From: Ignavibacteria bacterium | Lineage (GTDB): Bacteria; Bacteroidota; Ignavibacteria; Tepidaquicellales; Tepidaquicellaceae | Length of the DNA stretch: 64,000 bases | Assembly (NCBI GenBank): GCA_016929695.1 | Contig: JAFGII010000035.1 | Location: forward strand, 1 to 64,000 | Reading direction: 5' to 3' | In this document: piece after piece, positions 43,933-53,762 of the stretch | How positions within the stretch are numbered: position 1 is the stretch's first letter | Layout of the letters: each line of letters opens with the position of its first letter | Position numbers and translations under genes: made by a program | The notes under the pieces: generated by a model | The model's input: the letters and a program-made list of their open reading frames with translations, nothing else | Databases searched by the model: none | What the model was told of the DNA's origin: nothing

Positions 43933-44676
43933 TTGAATATTTTTATTATATTTGAGTTTTATAAATTTATATTGAACTTGAAAGGAAAATTTTTTATACC
44001 ATTCGCTGCTGCATTTCTTATTTTAACTCCGCTGTTTTCTTTTATTGAATATAATTATTCCAGTCTCCGGGGCAGTATTATAGAAAACTCACCGGTTGTT
44101 AGTTCTGATGAAACTGTCGTCAAAACGGAAAATAAAATTGATACTGCCGAGCATACAATTTTGATTACCGGTGACTCTATGGCTGACGGAATTAAAATGT
44201 TCCTGACAAATTATTGTAAATATAACGGACACAAATTGGTAGGAAACGGTTTAATTAGTTCAACTACGGGCGTTTGGAGTCAAAAAAAGAAACTAAAATC
44301 CTTCATAGAAAAATATAAACCGACGTATATAATTATTGCACTTGGTTCAAATGAACTTTTTTCCCGTGACCTCGAAAAAAGAGAGCAATATGTGAAAGAT
44401 ATAATGGAACAAACAGAAGGTATTAAATATATATGGATTGGTCCCCCCAACTGGAAGGAAGACAGGGGATTTAACGATATGCTGAAAAAAGTTCTTGGTG
44501 AAAAAAAATTTTTTGCATCTAAAGAAATATTCCTGAAAGACCCCTTATTAAATAAAAGGTCATCTGATAAACGCCATCCTAATATGGAAGGTTACAGAAT
44601 ATGGATGGATAATATTGCCGAATGGGTAATGAAAAAAAGCGATTATCCGATTAAACTGAATAAACCCGTGCAATGA
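43933..44676 (+). CDS. Membrane-anchored SGNH-family protein
   Basis: A protein of up to 247 residues with a hydrophobic N-terminal anchor (about 18-40) and an SGNH core: ILITGDSMADGIK (nucleophile Ser in GDS), IIALGSNELF (Asn block) and KRHPNMEGYR (His block). No ATG precedes the anchor, so it starts at one of three TTG codons (43933, 43972 or 43978). The last gives LKGKFFIPFA and the tidiest anchor. It is the first of three plus-strand genes (SGNH, SGNH, MBOAT) and should work on an acylated sugar in the periplasm. Confidence 0.8.
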   Translation: MNIFIIFEFYKFILNLKGKFFIPFAAAFLILTPLFSFIEYNYSSLRGSIIENSPVVSSDETVVKTENKIDTAEHTILITGDSMADGIKMFLTNYCKYNGHKLVGNGLISSTTGVWSQKKKLKSFIEKYKPTYIIIALGSNELFSRDLEKREQYVKDIMEQTEGIKYIWIGPPNWKEDRGFNDMLKKVLGEKKFFASKEIFLKDPLLNKRSSDKRHPNMEGYRIWMDNIAEWVMKKSDYPIKLNKPVQ

Positions 44677-44683
44677 GGTTCGT

Positions 44684-46099
44684 TTGAAGAAAACCGTCTA
44701 TCTTGTTATTACTGCTGTATTACTTCTTATAATTACTTCTTTTATAATTTCCGATTTTATTTTTCTGGGGCTTAATATAAAAAAAATTAATCTCTTTTCT
44801 GATTTCTTGCCCGCCTTTGAAATTAACCCTGTAGATACTGCGGTTGAAAAGTATGAGAATAATTTTCTGATGATGCTTTCCGATTCTCTTGATTTTGAAA
44901 GTGACAGTAATTTTTTTTCGGGTAATAATCAAGACTTTCTCGAATTTTACGGACAGGATTCTTCTTTATTTCTTTTAAATTTCTTTGAGTCACTGAAAAA
45001 AACGGAAAGGGACGGAACAAAAACAAGAGTTGCTTTCCTCGGAGATTCTATGATTGAAGGTGATTTGGTTTCTCAAACGTTTCGGTATAAATTGCAGAAG
45101 AAATTTGGAGGAAGCGGTGTGGGTTATGTCCCGTTAACAAGTACTGTCTCGGGATTTAGAAAATCAATTAAGCATTCTTTCTCCCGTAACTGGCGTACTT
45201 ATTCCCTTATTTCGGATGGTTATTTTAAAAAATTTGGATTGTCAGGTTATGTCTTTGTCCCGCAGATTGTAAGTAAAAAATCACTTGCTGATTCCGCTTC
45301 AACTGATAATCAAAGCTGGGTGTACTTTGAGTCTCCTCAGAATAGTTATGATAATTTAAAAGAATTTTATACGATAAAATTATATTACTCTTCTACGGAT
45401 AATTTTAATTACGTGAATTTTATTGGAAAAACAAATAAATATTTTATTCTTGGGGGTGAAGATATTGTTAATGAACTTGTTCTGAATGATTCAAATACAA
45501 TTAGTGAATTAAAACTGTATTTTAATACCGCCTCCCGTACCGATTTTCACGGAATAAGTTTTGAAAGTGCGTCAGGGATATTTGTAGATAATTACGCACT
45601 GCGTGGTAATACTGGTCTCCCGCTCGTTAATCTTGATAAGGACGTTTTAAAAGCACAGAATAAATATTTTAATTATAGTCTTATTATTCTTCAGTACGGG
45701 CTAAATGTCGTTGCACCTGAATCTAAATACTTTGACTGGTATAAAAATGATATGGTTAAAACGGTTTCCTTTTTTAAAGAATGTTTCCCGCAAGCGGATA
45801 TTATTATTATGAGTGTCAGCGATAAATGCTACAGAAAAAACGGATGTTTTCTTACAGAGCCGAGTATTCCAATAATGGTGGGTCTCCAGCAGGAAACGGC
45901 AAAGGAAAGTGGTGTTGTTTTTTGGAATCTTTTTGAATCTATGGGCGGAGTGAATTCTATGTATAAGTGGGTAAATGCTAATCCTCCGCTTGCTAATAAA
46001 GATTTTACACATTTTAATAGCCTGGGTGCAGAAAAAATCGGAACTTTTTTCTACAAGCAACTTCTCAGGTCTTATATCAAATTCAGAAATAAAAAATAA
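44684..46099 (+). CDS. SGNH-like protein of the acylation cluster
   Basis: A 471-residue protein with an N-terminal membrane helix (MKKTVYLVITAVLLLIITSF after a TTG start) and a long domain with AFLGDSMIEGDLVS (S122 in the SGNH nucleophile block) and a late DFTHFNSLGAEKI (Asp-x-x-His block). The middle (VGYVPLTSTVSGF) and order resemble AlgJ/AlgX or DltD-like acyl-transfer partners of MBOAT proteins. It starts at TTG 44684, 6 bases after GAGG. The MBOAT gene follows 12 bases after its stop. I would call it the periplasmic acyl-transfer partner (inference). Confidence 0.8.
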   Translation: MKKTVYLVITAVLLLIITSFIISDFIFLGLNIKKINLFSDFLPAFEINPVDTAVEKYENNFLMMLSDSLDFESDSNFFSGNNQDFLEFYGQDSSLFLLNFFESLKKTERDGTKTRVAFLGDSMIEGDLVSQTFRYKLQKKFGGSGVGYVPLTSTVSGFRKSIKHSFSRNWRTYSLISDGYFKKFGLSGYVFVPQIVSKKSLADSASTDNQSWVYFESPQNSYDNLKEFYTIKLYYSSTDNFNYVNFIGKTNKYFILGGEDIVNELVLNDSNTISELKLYFNTASRTDFHGISFESASGIFVDNYALRGNTGLPLVNLDKDVLKAQNKYFNYSLIILQYGLNVVAPESKYFDWYKNDMVKTVSFFKECFPQADIIIMSVSDKCYRKNGCFLTEPSIPIMVGLQQETAKESGVVFWNLFESMGGVNSMYKWVNANPPLANKDFTHFNSLGAEKIGTFFYKQLLRSYIKFRNKK

Positions 46100-46111
46100 T
46101 TTTTATAGGTT

Positions 46112-47617
46112 TTGTTGAATTTTGATTATATAATAAATTTATTAAAATTTAATCCGGAAGAACCAATTATATTTATTACTGGGTTTTTCCTGTGGTTTTT
46201 TGTTATTTTTATTTTTTTCTATTCTGTTTTTTCAAAAGTTCATATCGCAAGACTGCTGGTCCTTGTTTCTTTTTCTTATTATTTTTATTATAAAGCTGGT
46301 GGTGATTTTATTGCCCTTTTGTTTATTTCTTCACTTGCTGAATATTTTCTCTCACGGGCAATTTATAAATCAGAGAAGAAATCTTTTCGTGGAACTTTGT
46401 TCGCACTGATATTGCTGCTCAATATCGGAGTGCTTGTTTATTTTAAATATTCAAATTTCTTTGCGGGAATTTATAACGATATTTTTAACGGCTCTGTGAA
46501 CTTGCTTAAGGTTTCGATTCCTGTTGGAATTTCTTTCTTTACTTTTCAGAAACTCGGTTATTCAATTGATATATTCAGAAAAAATGGAATACCGGCAAAT
46601 AGTATTCTGGAATTTTTTGCTTTTGTTTCGTTTTTCCCGTCGGTGCAGTCGGGTCCCATTCTAAGAACAAATAATTTTATTCCGCAGTTAAGTAAAAAAA
46701 AAGTTTTAGTTACAACTGAAGATACGGGCAAGGCTGTTTTCCTGATTATTTCAGGAATGATTAAAAAAATTGTTATCTCCGATTATATAAGTCTGAATTT
46801 TGTTGACAGAGTGTTTGATAATCCGGCATTGTATTCGGGATTTGAAAATCTTACCGCGGTTTACGGTTACGCATTGCAGATTTACTGCGATTTCTCTGGA
46901 TATTCTGATATTGCAATCGGTATTGCTCTGCTGATTGGGTTTAAAGTCCCTCCCAACTTTAATGCACCCTATAAATCGATTAGTATTAAAGAATTCTGGC
47001 AGAGATGGCATATTTCTCTTTCTTTCTGGCTGCGTGATTATGTGTTCTTCCCGCTTGCATATAAGGTATTAAGACTTTTTAAAAATAAAAAATTTCTGTC
47101 GCTCAGGGCTGAAATCTGGAGTTATCATACGGGAATGCTGGTTACAATGTTTGTGTGTGGATTGTGGCACGGTGCAAGCTGGACATTTGTTGTATGGGGA
47201 GTACTTCACGGGATTGGTATTTCTCTCGAAAGAATTATTAAAACATCTCTCAAATTTAAATCAAATATTTTCTCTAAAGCAATAGGCGCTTTTATTACTT
47301 TTAACTTCGTTGTGTTTGCTTGGATTCTCTTCAGAGTAGAAGACTTTGCAAAATTTAATGAAATACTTACCCGCATTTTTAGTGCTTTTGACTTCTTTAT
47401 TATTCCCGGGATATTAGCAGGGTATAAAGAGGTCTTTGTAATAATTTTAATTGGATATGCGCTTCATTTTCTGCCCGATAAAATCGGTACTTTTACTGAA
47501 AATTTCTTTATAAAATCACCTCTCTTTTTTAAAGCATTGTATCTTGTCTTTGCAATCTGGGTAATAGTTCAGATAAAATCTGCGGATATTCAGCCTTTCA
47601 TTTATTTTAATTTTTGA
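46112..47617 (+). CDS. MBOAT-family O-acyltransferase
   Basis: A 501-residue membrane-bound O-acyltransferase of the AlgI/DltB/PatA type, with ten or more helices. Hallmarks are IPVGISFFTFQKLGYSID, SFFPSVQSGPILR, IYCDFSGYSDIAIGIA, FWQRWHISLSFWLRDYVF and GLWHGASWTFVVWG, whose His is the catalytic residue. It passes acyl groups across the inner membrane to an SGNH partner, here the two genes just upstream, for O-acylation of a polysaccharide or peptidoglycan. It starts at TTG 46112 or the next TTG codon; no ATG fits. Confidence 0.93.
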   Translation: MLNFDYIINLLKFNPEEPIIFITGFFLWFFVIFIFFYSVFSKVHIARLLVLVSFSYYFYYKAGGDFIALLFISSLAEYFLSRAIYKSEKKSFRGTLFALILLLNIGVLVYFKYSNFFAGIYNDIFNGSVNLLKVSIPVGISFFTFQKLGYSIDIFRKNGIPANSILEFFAFVSFFPSVQSGPILRTNNFIPQLSKKKVLVTTEDTGKAVFLIISGMIKKIVISDYISLNFVDRVFDNPALYSGFENLTAVYGYALQIYCDFSGYSDIAIGIALLIGFKVPPNFNAPYKSISIKEFWQRWHISLSFWLRDYVFFPLAYKVLRLFKNKKFLSLRAEIWSYHTGMLVTMFVCGLWHGASWTFVVWGVLHGIGISLERIIKTSLKFKSNIFSKAIGAFITFNFVVFAWILFRVEDFAKFNEILTRIFSAFDFFIIPGILAGYKEVFVIILIGYALHFLPDKIGTFTENFFIKSPLFFKALYLVFAIWVIVQIKSADIQPFIYFNF

Positions 47618-47684
47618 ATTTCAAGTTATCACAATTTAATATAAATTTATTGATTATTTTTAAAATTAAACTCAGGAGTAAAAA

Positions 47685-49043
47685 ATGAAAAAACTTTTTA
47701 CAATGATATTTGTTCTTTTAATTGCAGTCAGTTTTGCATATGGACAAAATCAGTGGACTTATGTCTCGGGTTTCCCGACTCCGAATCCTCCCGCAAGTTC
47801 TCTTTCAGTCATTAATGCAACTACAATGTGGGTAGTTTGTTCGGCAACAGGAGGTGCAGCTCGTGTATATAAAACTACAAATGCAGGATTGAATTGGACA
47901 CTCGCAAATGGCGGACTTTCTTCACAGGATCTTTATGGAGTTTGTGGACTTGATGACCAGAATTGCTGGATTGGTACTGTAGGAGGCAGTATATATCGTA
48001 CCTCAAACGGCGGCGCAAACTGGACTCTCCAGATTGCTGTTTCAGGCAGCTTTATAAACGGAATAAAAATGTTTACTCCAAACTACGGTGTTTATATAGG
48101 CGACCCTACAGGTGCAGGTCAGCCGTATCAGTTCAGATACACAACTAACGGAGGAACGAACTGGACTCTCTCTCCAAGTGCACCAATAGCAGGTAGTGAG
48201 TGGGGTGTTATTAATGCATGGGATTGGACAGATTCTCTTCATTTCTGGACCGGCTCTGTTAACACTATCCCGAATTCCACAACCACAAAAATTTATTATA
48301 CTACAACAGGTTTTGAAGGTACCTGGTTGAATACTGTCGTTACGGGAACAGGTGGAACTCAAGGATTGTATTATCAGGCAGTTGCCTTCGTTGATAATAA
48401 TAATGGACTTATTGGTTCGAGCGGCTCTAATATAATAAAAACTACAAACGGAGGTTTAACATTTACAAATGTAACCGCCCCTCCTATTCTTGGAAGTTCT
48501 TTTGCGGTTATGAATATGACTTCTGTTAAATCTGCCGGTATTATCAGAATGGCTGTAGATACGGGTGGAGGTTCTATAATGATGAGAACGTCAAATCTCG
48601 GCACCAGTTGGATTCAGGAAACATTGCCAATAACTGCAGCTGTAAATATTGTCGCAGATATGGAATTCTTAAATGAAAATCTTGGATTCGCTGTTATTGG
48701 CTCTCCTACCGTTCCGCTCGGCGGCTTTCTCAAATACGGACCCGCAAGCAGTATTAATCCGATTAACTCCGAAGTACCGGATGGATTCAAACTTGAACAG
48801 AATTACCCGAACCCGTTCAATCCCGGAACAACTATTAAATTCTCGATTCCGAAAGCACAATATGTAACTCTAAAAGTATATGACGCTCTCGGAAAAGAAC
48901 TTGATGTTCTTGTAAGTGAATTTATGGGTACCGGTAACTATTCGGTATTTTATGATGCAGCAAAACTGCCCTCCGGAGTATATTTCTATAAGTTAACAAC
49001 CGATTCTTATTCAGATATCAAGAAAATGATGCTCGTGAAATAA
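47685..49043 (+). CDS. T9SS cargo: YCF48-like beta-propeller with type A sorting domain
   Basis: A 452-residue secreted protein. Signal peptide MKKLFTMIFVLLIAVSFAYG. The body has at least five repeats of the YKTTNAGLNWTL kind (YRTSNGGANWTL, YTTNGGTNWTL, IIKTTNGGLTF, MRTSNLGTSW), typical of YCF48/sialidase-like propeller blades. The C-terminus is a type A sorting domain: FKLEQNYPNPFNPGTTIKF then LPSGVYFYKL and KKMMLVK. It is exported through the type IX system and attached to or released from the surface. The ATG has a strong CAGGAG site. A bidirectional terminator follows the gene. Confidence 0.93.
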   Translation: MKKLFTMIFVLLIAVSFAYGQNQWTYVSGFPTPNPPASSLSVINATTMWVVCSATGGAARVYKTTNAGLNWTLANGGLSSQDLYGVCGLDDQNCWIGTVGGSIYRTSNGGANWTLQIAVSGSFINGIKMFTPNYGVYIGDPTGAGQPYQFRYTTNGGTNWTLSPSAPIAGSEWGVINAWDWTDSLHFWTGSVNTIPNSTTTKIYYTTTGFEGTWLNTVVTGTGGTQGLYYQAVAFVDNNNGLIGSSGSNIIKTTNGGLTFTNVTAPPILGSSFAVMNMTSVKSAGIIRMAVDTGGGSIMMRTSNLGTSWIQETLPITAAVNIVADMEFLNENLGFAVIGSPTVPLGGFLKYGPASSINPINSEVPDGFKLEQNYPNPFNPGTTIKFSIPKAQYVTLKVYDALGKELDVLVSEFMGTGNYSVFYDAAKLPSGVYFYKLTTDSYSDIKKMMLVK

Positions 49044-49081
49044 GGACGTCTGTTTTCACCAAATAATTAAATTTTTTACAA

Positions 49082-49113
49082 AAAAGCCCGTTTCAATAAT
49101 GAAACGGGCTTTT
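49082..49113. terminator. Bidirectional intrinsic terminator
   Basis: AAAAGCCCGTTTC and GAAACGGGCTTTT form a perfect 13-base stem with loop AATAAT, flanked by A and T runs. It serves the T9SS cargo gene on the plus strand and the pirin gene, 45 bases away, on the minus strand. Confidence 0.92.
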
Positions 49114-49157
49114 CGATATGAACTTATTGTTTTCTTCTTCCGGAATATTTATCTCTG

Positions 49158-50180
49158 TTATTTGTTTTTTTCTTCCACACTGCCGTCCCTGTGCCTCGCA
49201 AATCTTCCTCTTTCCCGCGGATGAACATTATCGGAACGTTCCCATTGCCATCCGCCGAATTGTGTTCTGCGGTAATCGGCAAATGCCTGTCTTATCTCTT
49301 CTTCTGTATTCATAACAAACGGACCGTATTGAACAACAGGTTCTTTAATCGGGTTGCCCTGTAATAAAAGCAAATAACCGTCTGTATCTCCGTTTAAAAT
49401 TATAACTTCCTCATCGCTTTTTAATTTAATCGCATTGTAATTCTTAATTTCCGTTTCATCAATAAATATAGATGAGCCTCTGTAAAAATACAGACTTCTT
49501 TCAATGTCTTTTCCTGCACCGTGTAAAGTCCACTCCGCTCCTGCTTCCATTTTAACGGTTAAAATCAGAACTTCGTTTTCCTCTTCCGCCGCCCAGGAAT
49601 CCGGTGCGGGAGCAGGTGCTGCTTTTCCTTCAATATTACCTGCAATTACATTTGCTGTTGTAAGTTTTCCGTTTCTGTCTTTTGATTTATAAGCAGGAAT
49701 ATTTTCAGACCAAAGCATTTTGAAATGAGGCTCTGCAAATTTTTTTCTTCGCGGAAGATTAATCCAGACCTGAAATAATTCTAGAGGATTTTTTTCGTTT
49801 TGTTTTAAAAGCGGAAACATTTCACTGTGCTGAAGCCCTGAACCCGCAGTCATCCACTGTACATCCCCTTCGCCGTATCTGCCTGCCTGCCCGTGTGAAT
49901 CGGAATGGTCAACAAAACCTTCAAGTACAATTGTGACTGTTTCAAATCCTCTGTGCGGATGAACGGGAAAACCGGGGATGGTATCTCCGTGATACATCCG
50001 CCATCCGTCTTTAATCGTAAAATCCTGTCCTATATTACGACCTGTTAACGGTGCTGCGGGACCCATTTCTTCGTTACCTTCGGGATATTTGTCAAGATGA
50101 TGAGCACAAAACAAAAAAGGTTCGCCTACGGGATATAAAAATCCGAGTGATTGAATGCTGATTATTGATTCGTTTTTCAT
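49158..50180 (-). CDS. Pirin-family protein
   Basis: A 340-residue bicupin of the pirin family; some members have quercetin 2,3-dioxygenase activity, others act as regulators. The N-terminal cupin carries the metal-binding HPHRGFETVT and GSGLQHSEM histidines. The C-terminal cupin (GAEWTLHGAG, SIFIDETEI) lacks a clear metal site, as usual. It is longer than typical because of an added C-terminal region (FGGWQWERSDNVHPRERG). It is cytosolic, with no signal peptide. The YidB-like gene lies upstream on the same strand, with a hairpin element between them. Confidence 0.88.
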   Translation of the reverse strand: MKNESIISIQSLGFLYPVGEPFLFCAHHLDKYPEGNEEMGPAAPLTGRNIGQDFTIKDGWRMYHGDTIPGFPVHPHRGFETVTIVLEGFVDHSDSHGQAGRYGEGDVQWMTAGSGLQHSEMFPLLKQNEKNPLELFQVWINLPRRKKFAEPHFKMLWSENIPAYKSKDRNGKLTTANVIAGNIEGKAAPAPAPDSWAAEEENEVLILTVKMEAGAEWTLHGAGKDIERSLYFYRGSSIFIDETEIKNYNAIKLKSDEEVIILNGDTDGYLLLLQGNPIKEPVVQYGPFVMNTEEEIRQAFADYRRTQFGGWQWERSDNVHPRERGRFARHRDGSVEEKNK

Positions 50181-50205
50181 ATTAAATTTATTTTATAAAA
50201 AAATT

Positions 50206-50256
50206 CCTCATCCTGTTAACAGTTTTATATATCTGATATTTGTTTCCTGGATGAGG
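50206..50256. repeat. CCTCATCC/GGATGAGG hairpin element, copy 2
   Basis: CCTCATCC (50206-50213) and GGATGAGG (50249-50256) bracket a loop of 35 bases, flanked by A and T runs. It lies between the YidB-like stop and the pirin gene and could end transcription of the former. Confidence 0.75.
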
Positions 50257-50283
50257 AAAATTTAATTTGAAATTTCCATTTAA

Positions 50284-50724
50284 TTATTCCTTTTTCCCGA
50301 ATAATCCGCCTAATAAATCACCTATGTTTCCAAGGTCAATGCCTCCTTCGTTTGCATCGGGTAATTTTCCTTCGGGAGTAACTTTGTCAATTGCTTTTGG
50401 AAGTATCTCGGATAATTGTCCGGTTATTTCTTCCTTATTCATACCGGTTTTGTTTGCCATTTCTTCTATACCTTCTTCGCCAAAAACATCTTTTACTTGT
50501 TCGGGAGTAACCGGGGCATTATCTCCCTTTCCTATCCAGGAAGAAACAACATCTCCTAATCCGTTTTCCGTAAATTTTTTAACTAATTCGCCTAATCCGG
50601 CTCCGCCTTGACCGCCGATTAAGCCTGTTATTATTGACATTAAGTCGAGTTTTCCGCTTCCTTCACTGCTGCTGCCCTCGCCGCTGCCGCCGAGAACCGA
50701 TTTTAAAATATTGCCTAAATTCAT
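50284..50724 (-). CDS. YidB/DUF937-like protein
   Basis: A 146-residue Gly-rich helical protein of the YidB (DUF937) family. Marks are MNLGNILKSVLGG, LGELVKKFTENGLGDVVSSW, TPEQVKDVFGEEGIEEMANK and GMNKEEITGQLSEILPKAID. The C-terminus GNIGDLLGGLFGKKE mirrors the N-terminus. There is no signal peptide or membrane helix. Function is not established. The ATG is preceded by a clear AGAGGTG site. It is divergent from the tandem DUF5916 pair. Confidence 0.88.
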   Translation of the reverse strand: MNLGNILKSVLGGSGEGSSSEGSGKLDLMSIITGLIGGQGGAGLGELVKKFTENGLGDVVSSWIGKGDNAPVTPEQVKDVFGEEGIEEMANKTGMNKEEITGQLSEILPKAIDKVTPEGKLPDANEGGIDLGNIGDLLGGLFGKKE

Positions 50725-51000
50725 TTTTCACCTCTTTTTTTAAATTTATATTGTTGGGATTGTTTATAATGTAACAATAATTACTGAAATTAAAAACTTA
50801 ATAAATATTATTAATTTCATATATTTTCTTCTTTTATCTTTGATTCGTTTGCCGAAAGGTACAGGTTTATATTTTAATTCAAAATTATTTAGTGTTTTTT
50901 AGTGTAAGTTTTAGTGTTTTTAGTGGTAAAATACAAACTCCTTGTTTTTTTTTAAAATTGAATTGTAACATTTTCTTTTGTTTATACGTCTAAAAAATAT

Positions 51001-53403
51001 ATGATGCGTAATATGAAACATTTTTACATATATTTTCTGTCTATTTGCTGCTTGATTTATACTATTTCCTTCTCACAGAATAAAACAACAGAAATTATTA
51101 TTTCCGTTTCAGATACAACAAAAACTCTTACCCCTTCCGACTCGACGGCAATAAAAGATACTTCCTCTGTCTCATTTGTCCCGAATGAAAATCCCGAAGT
51201 CACTATTACAAGAATTCCAAATGAAAAAATTGTAATTGACGGAGAACTTAATGAAGAAGAATGGAAAAATGCCGTAAAAATTACAAATTTCTGTGAAGTT
51301 GACCCGGGTGATAATGTAAAACCTCCCGTAAATACTGATGTCCTGATTTGTTACGATGAAGATAATTTGTACTTTGGATTTATCTGCTACGAAGATAATG
51401 TTAATGAAATAAGAAAAACATTAACAAGACGCGATGCAATGTACAGTGATGATTTTGCGGATGTACTTATAGATACTTACGGAGAAGGAAAACAGGCGTA
51501 TGAGTTTGTTGTAAATCCTCTCGGCATACAGGGGGATTTATTATGGACTAATCCCGGGAATGAGGATGACAGTTATGATGCTGTCTGGTATTCGGAAGCA
51601 AAAATTGAAAAAGACAGGTGGACAGCGGAATTTGCAATACCATTTAAAAGTATAAGATTTCCGGACAAAAATATTAATAACTGGAAAATTCACTTTATCA
51701 GAAACAGACCTCGTGAAAATAGACGTCAGTTTAGTTGGGCGGCAATTTCAAGAGATGCTCCGACTCTGTTTACTAAAAGTGGTACACTGAAAGGAATCGA
51801 AAATGTGAAATCCGGAAAAAATCTTGAAATTCTTCCTTCGTTTGTAAGTTCTCAATCAGGTAGTATTTCCGATTATTCCAATGCAAATTCCGGTTTTGTC
51901 AACGATAAAATAAAAGGTGATTTCGGACTTAATGTTAAATACGGAATTTCGTCGACTCTCACATCGGATATCACTTATAATCCCGATTTCTCACAGATTG
52001 AAGCCGATGCGGGTATTATTAATGTTAACAATCCTTATGCATACTTTTATACCGAAAAACGACCTTTCTTTATTGAGGGCGCAAATATTTTCAGCACAGC
52101 ATTTAATGTGGTTTATACACGAACAATTAATAATCCGTTAATTGCATCAAAACTTACCGGAAAAATCGGGAAATTTGATGTTGGCTACCTTGTTGCTTAC
52201 GACCGGAAAACTCCGTTTATTATACCGTTCGAATATAACAGCGATTATTTAAATACTGACAGAAAATCTCTTTCGAATATTTTAAGAATGAAATACACTA
52301 TTAAGGATGAAACTTATTTAGGTTTTATTTTCACAGATCGCGAAGTAAATAAACAGGGTAATGATTTTCTAAATATTGACGGTTATAACAGAGTTTTCGG
52401 GTTTGACGGTAATTTTAAACTCGGTGAAAATTATTTTCTGGATTTTCAAACACTCTATTACGCATCAAAAGAAATTACCGAACCCGCATATAACAAAACC
52501 GGGACTTTTTACAACGGAAAATATACAAAAGCCCTTGACGGTGAAATTTTTTCCGGATTCGGAACTCATCTTAAATTACTTAGAAGCGCCAAACATCTAA
52601 ACTTTGAACTATCTTATAATGATGCTTCCCCGGAAGCAAGAAGAGATAACGGTTATATATCCTACAATAATTACAGAGCACTCTCTCTTTGGTCGGGATA
52701 TATGTTCTATCCCGAAACGGATTTTTTGAAAAGAATTCAGTTAAGTTCTTATAGCCTTGTAAGACATACATACAATGGTAATTTGAGGGAACTTTTTTTT
52801 CAACCAGAAATTTATTTAAGACTTAAACATCAGTTATCTGCTTCGGCAGGGTTATATCTTATTAACAACGAAAAATTCAATGATGTTTATCATAAAGGGG
52901 CAAGAAGGTTCTATTTAAATTTTAATGCAAGTACTTTCAGTTTTTTACGGGGTGGGTTTTATGCTACAATGGGAAAATATATTATTCGTTCTCAGAATTC
53001 ATTTGTCGGGTATGGCGGAGAATTTGATTTTTGGTTTACAATAACTCCTCTTGAAAACCTTATTCTATCTCCGGAATATATTTATTTCGAGCTTTCAAAT
53101 AACTACGGTGGTGAAAAATTATTTGCCGGATATATTCTGAGGAACACCGTTAATTATCAGATATTGAAAGACCTTTCATTAAGAATAATAACGGAATACA
53201 GTTCTGCCGATAAATATTTTTATGTCAATCCGCTTGTAAGTTACAGACCTAATCCGTTTACAATATTTTACTTCGGTATTACACATCAGTACGACAATCT
53301 TAATCTTTTGCCTTCCGACCCTAATTATTACCGGAATACTTCAAAATATGTTCTCAGTAACCGCCAGTTCTTTCTTAAATGTCAGTATCTCTTCCGCTTA
53401 TAA
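51001..53403 (+). CDS. DUF5916 outer-membrane protein with CBM9-like domain, copy 1
   Basis: An 800-residue secreted protein. After a signal peptide (from Met 51001 or the ATG at 51013, MKHFYIYFLSICC) residues about 60-260 form a carbohydrate-binding family 9-like domain (KIVIDGELNEEEWKNA, ICYDEDNLYFGFICYE, WTAEFAIPFKSIRF). The rest, with DITYNPDFSQIEADAGIINV and EKRPFFIEGANIFST, is the DUF5916 beta-barrel that ends in a Phe/Arg/Leu outer-membrane strand (CQYLFRL). Role is unknown; outer-membrane binding of sugars is possible. It is the first of a tandem pair; the second copy starts about 365 bases downstream. Confidence 0.92.
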   Translation: MMRNMKHFYIYFLSICCLIYTISFSQNKTTEIIISVSDTTKTLTPSDSTAIKDTSSVSFVPNENPEVTITRIPNEKIVIDGELNEEEWKNAVKITNFCEVDPGDNVKPPVNTDVLICYDEDNLYFGFICYEDNVNEIRKTLTRRDAMYSDDFADVLIDTYGEGKQAYEFVVNPLGIQGDLLWTNPGNEDDSYDAVWYSEAKIEKDRWTAEFAIPFKSIRFPDKNINNWKIHFIRNRPRENRRQFSWAAISRDAPTLFTKSGTLKGIENVKSGKNLEILPSFVSSQSGSISDYSNANSGFVNDKIKGDFGLNVKYGISSTLTSDITYNPDFSQIEADAGIINVNNPYAYFYTEKRPFFIEGANIFSTAFNVVYTRTINNPLIASKLTGKIGKFDVGYLVAYDRKTPFIIPFEYNSDYLNTDRKSLSNILRMKYTIKDETYLGFIFTDREVNKQGNDFLNIDGYNRVFGFDGNFKLGENYFLDFQTLYYASKEITEPAYNKTGTFYNGKYTKALDGEIFSGFGTHLKLLRSAKHLNFELSYNDASPEARRDNGYISYNNYRALSLWSGYMFYPETDFLKRIQLSSYSLVRHTYNGNLRELFFQPEIYLRLKHQLSASAGLYLINNEKFNDVYHKGARRFYLNFNASTFSFLRGGFYATMGKYIIRSQNSFVGYGGEFDFWFTITPLENLILSPEYIYFELSNNYGGEKLFAGYILRNTVNYQILKDLSLRIITEYSSADKYFYVNPLVSYRPNPFTIFYFGITHQYDNLNLLPSDPNYYRNTSKYVLSNRQFFLKCQYLFRL

Positions 53404-53762
53404 GTATCAAGTTTATAAAGTTTTTAACGTCCGAAATGTAATTTATCATTTGTTTTTGTACTTATTAGTAAGAATTTTGGTGTTTTTAGTGTTAGAACCT
53501 CTCCCCATGTTTTTTTAAATTAATAATTTTCTCGCGTTCGTTACGCCCCACCGTGATGAACGATTATATTTTAGTTTAAATTCATAAGTGATACCACTGT
53601 TTGTTTTATTGTTTCTTAGTGTAAATTTTAGTGTTTTTATTGGTAAAACCTCACACCGCAGTTTTTTCAATTCATAATTAAAAATTGACATTCTATGCTA
53701 AACTTCTTCCTTTTTCTTAAAGTAAAAAATTTACTAACTTGCAACATTACATTATCAAAATC
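53404..53762. other. 359-base gap between the DUF5916 copies
   Basis: No gene is seen. It holds two copies of the TTAGTGTTTTTAGTG-type intergenic repeat (about 53470-53500 and 53610-53650), which also occurs before the first copy (50890-50930) and after the second (56135-56180). Confidence 0.65.
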
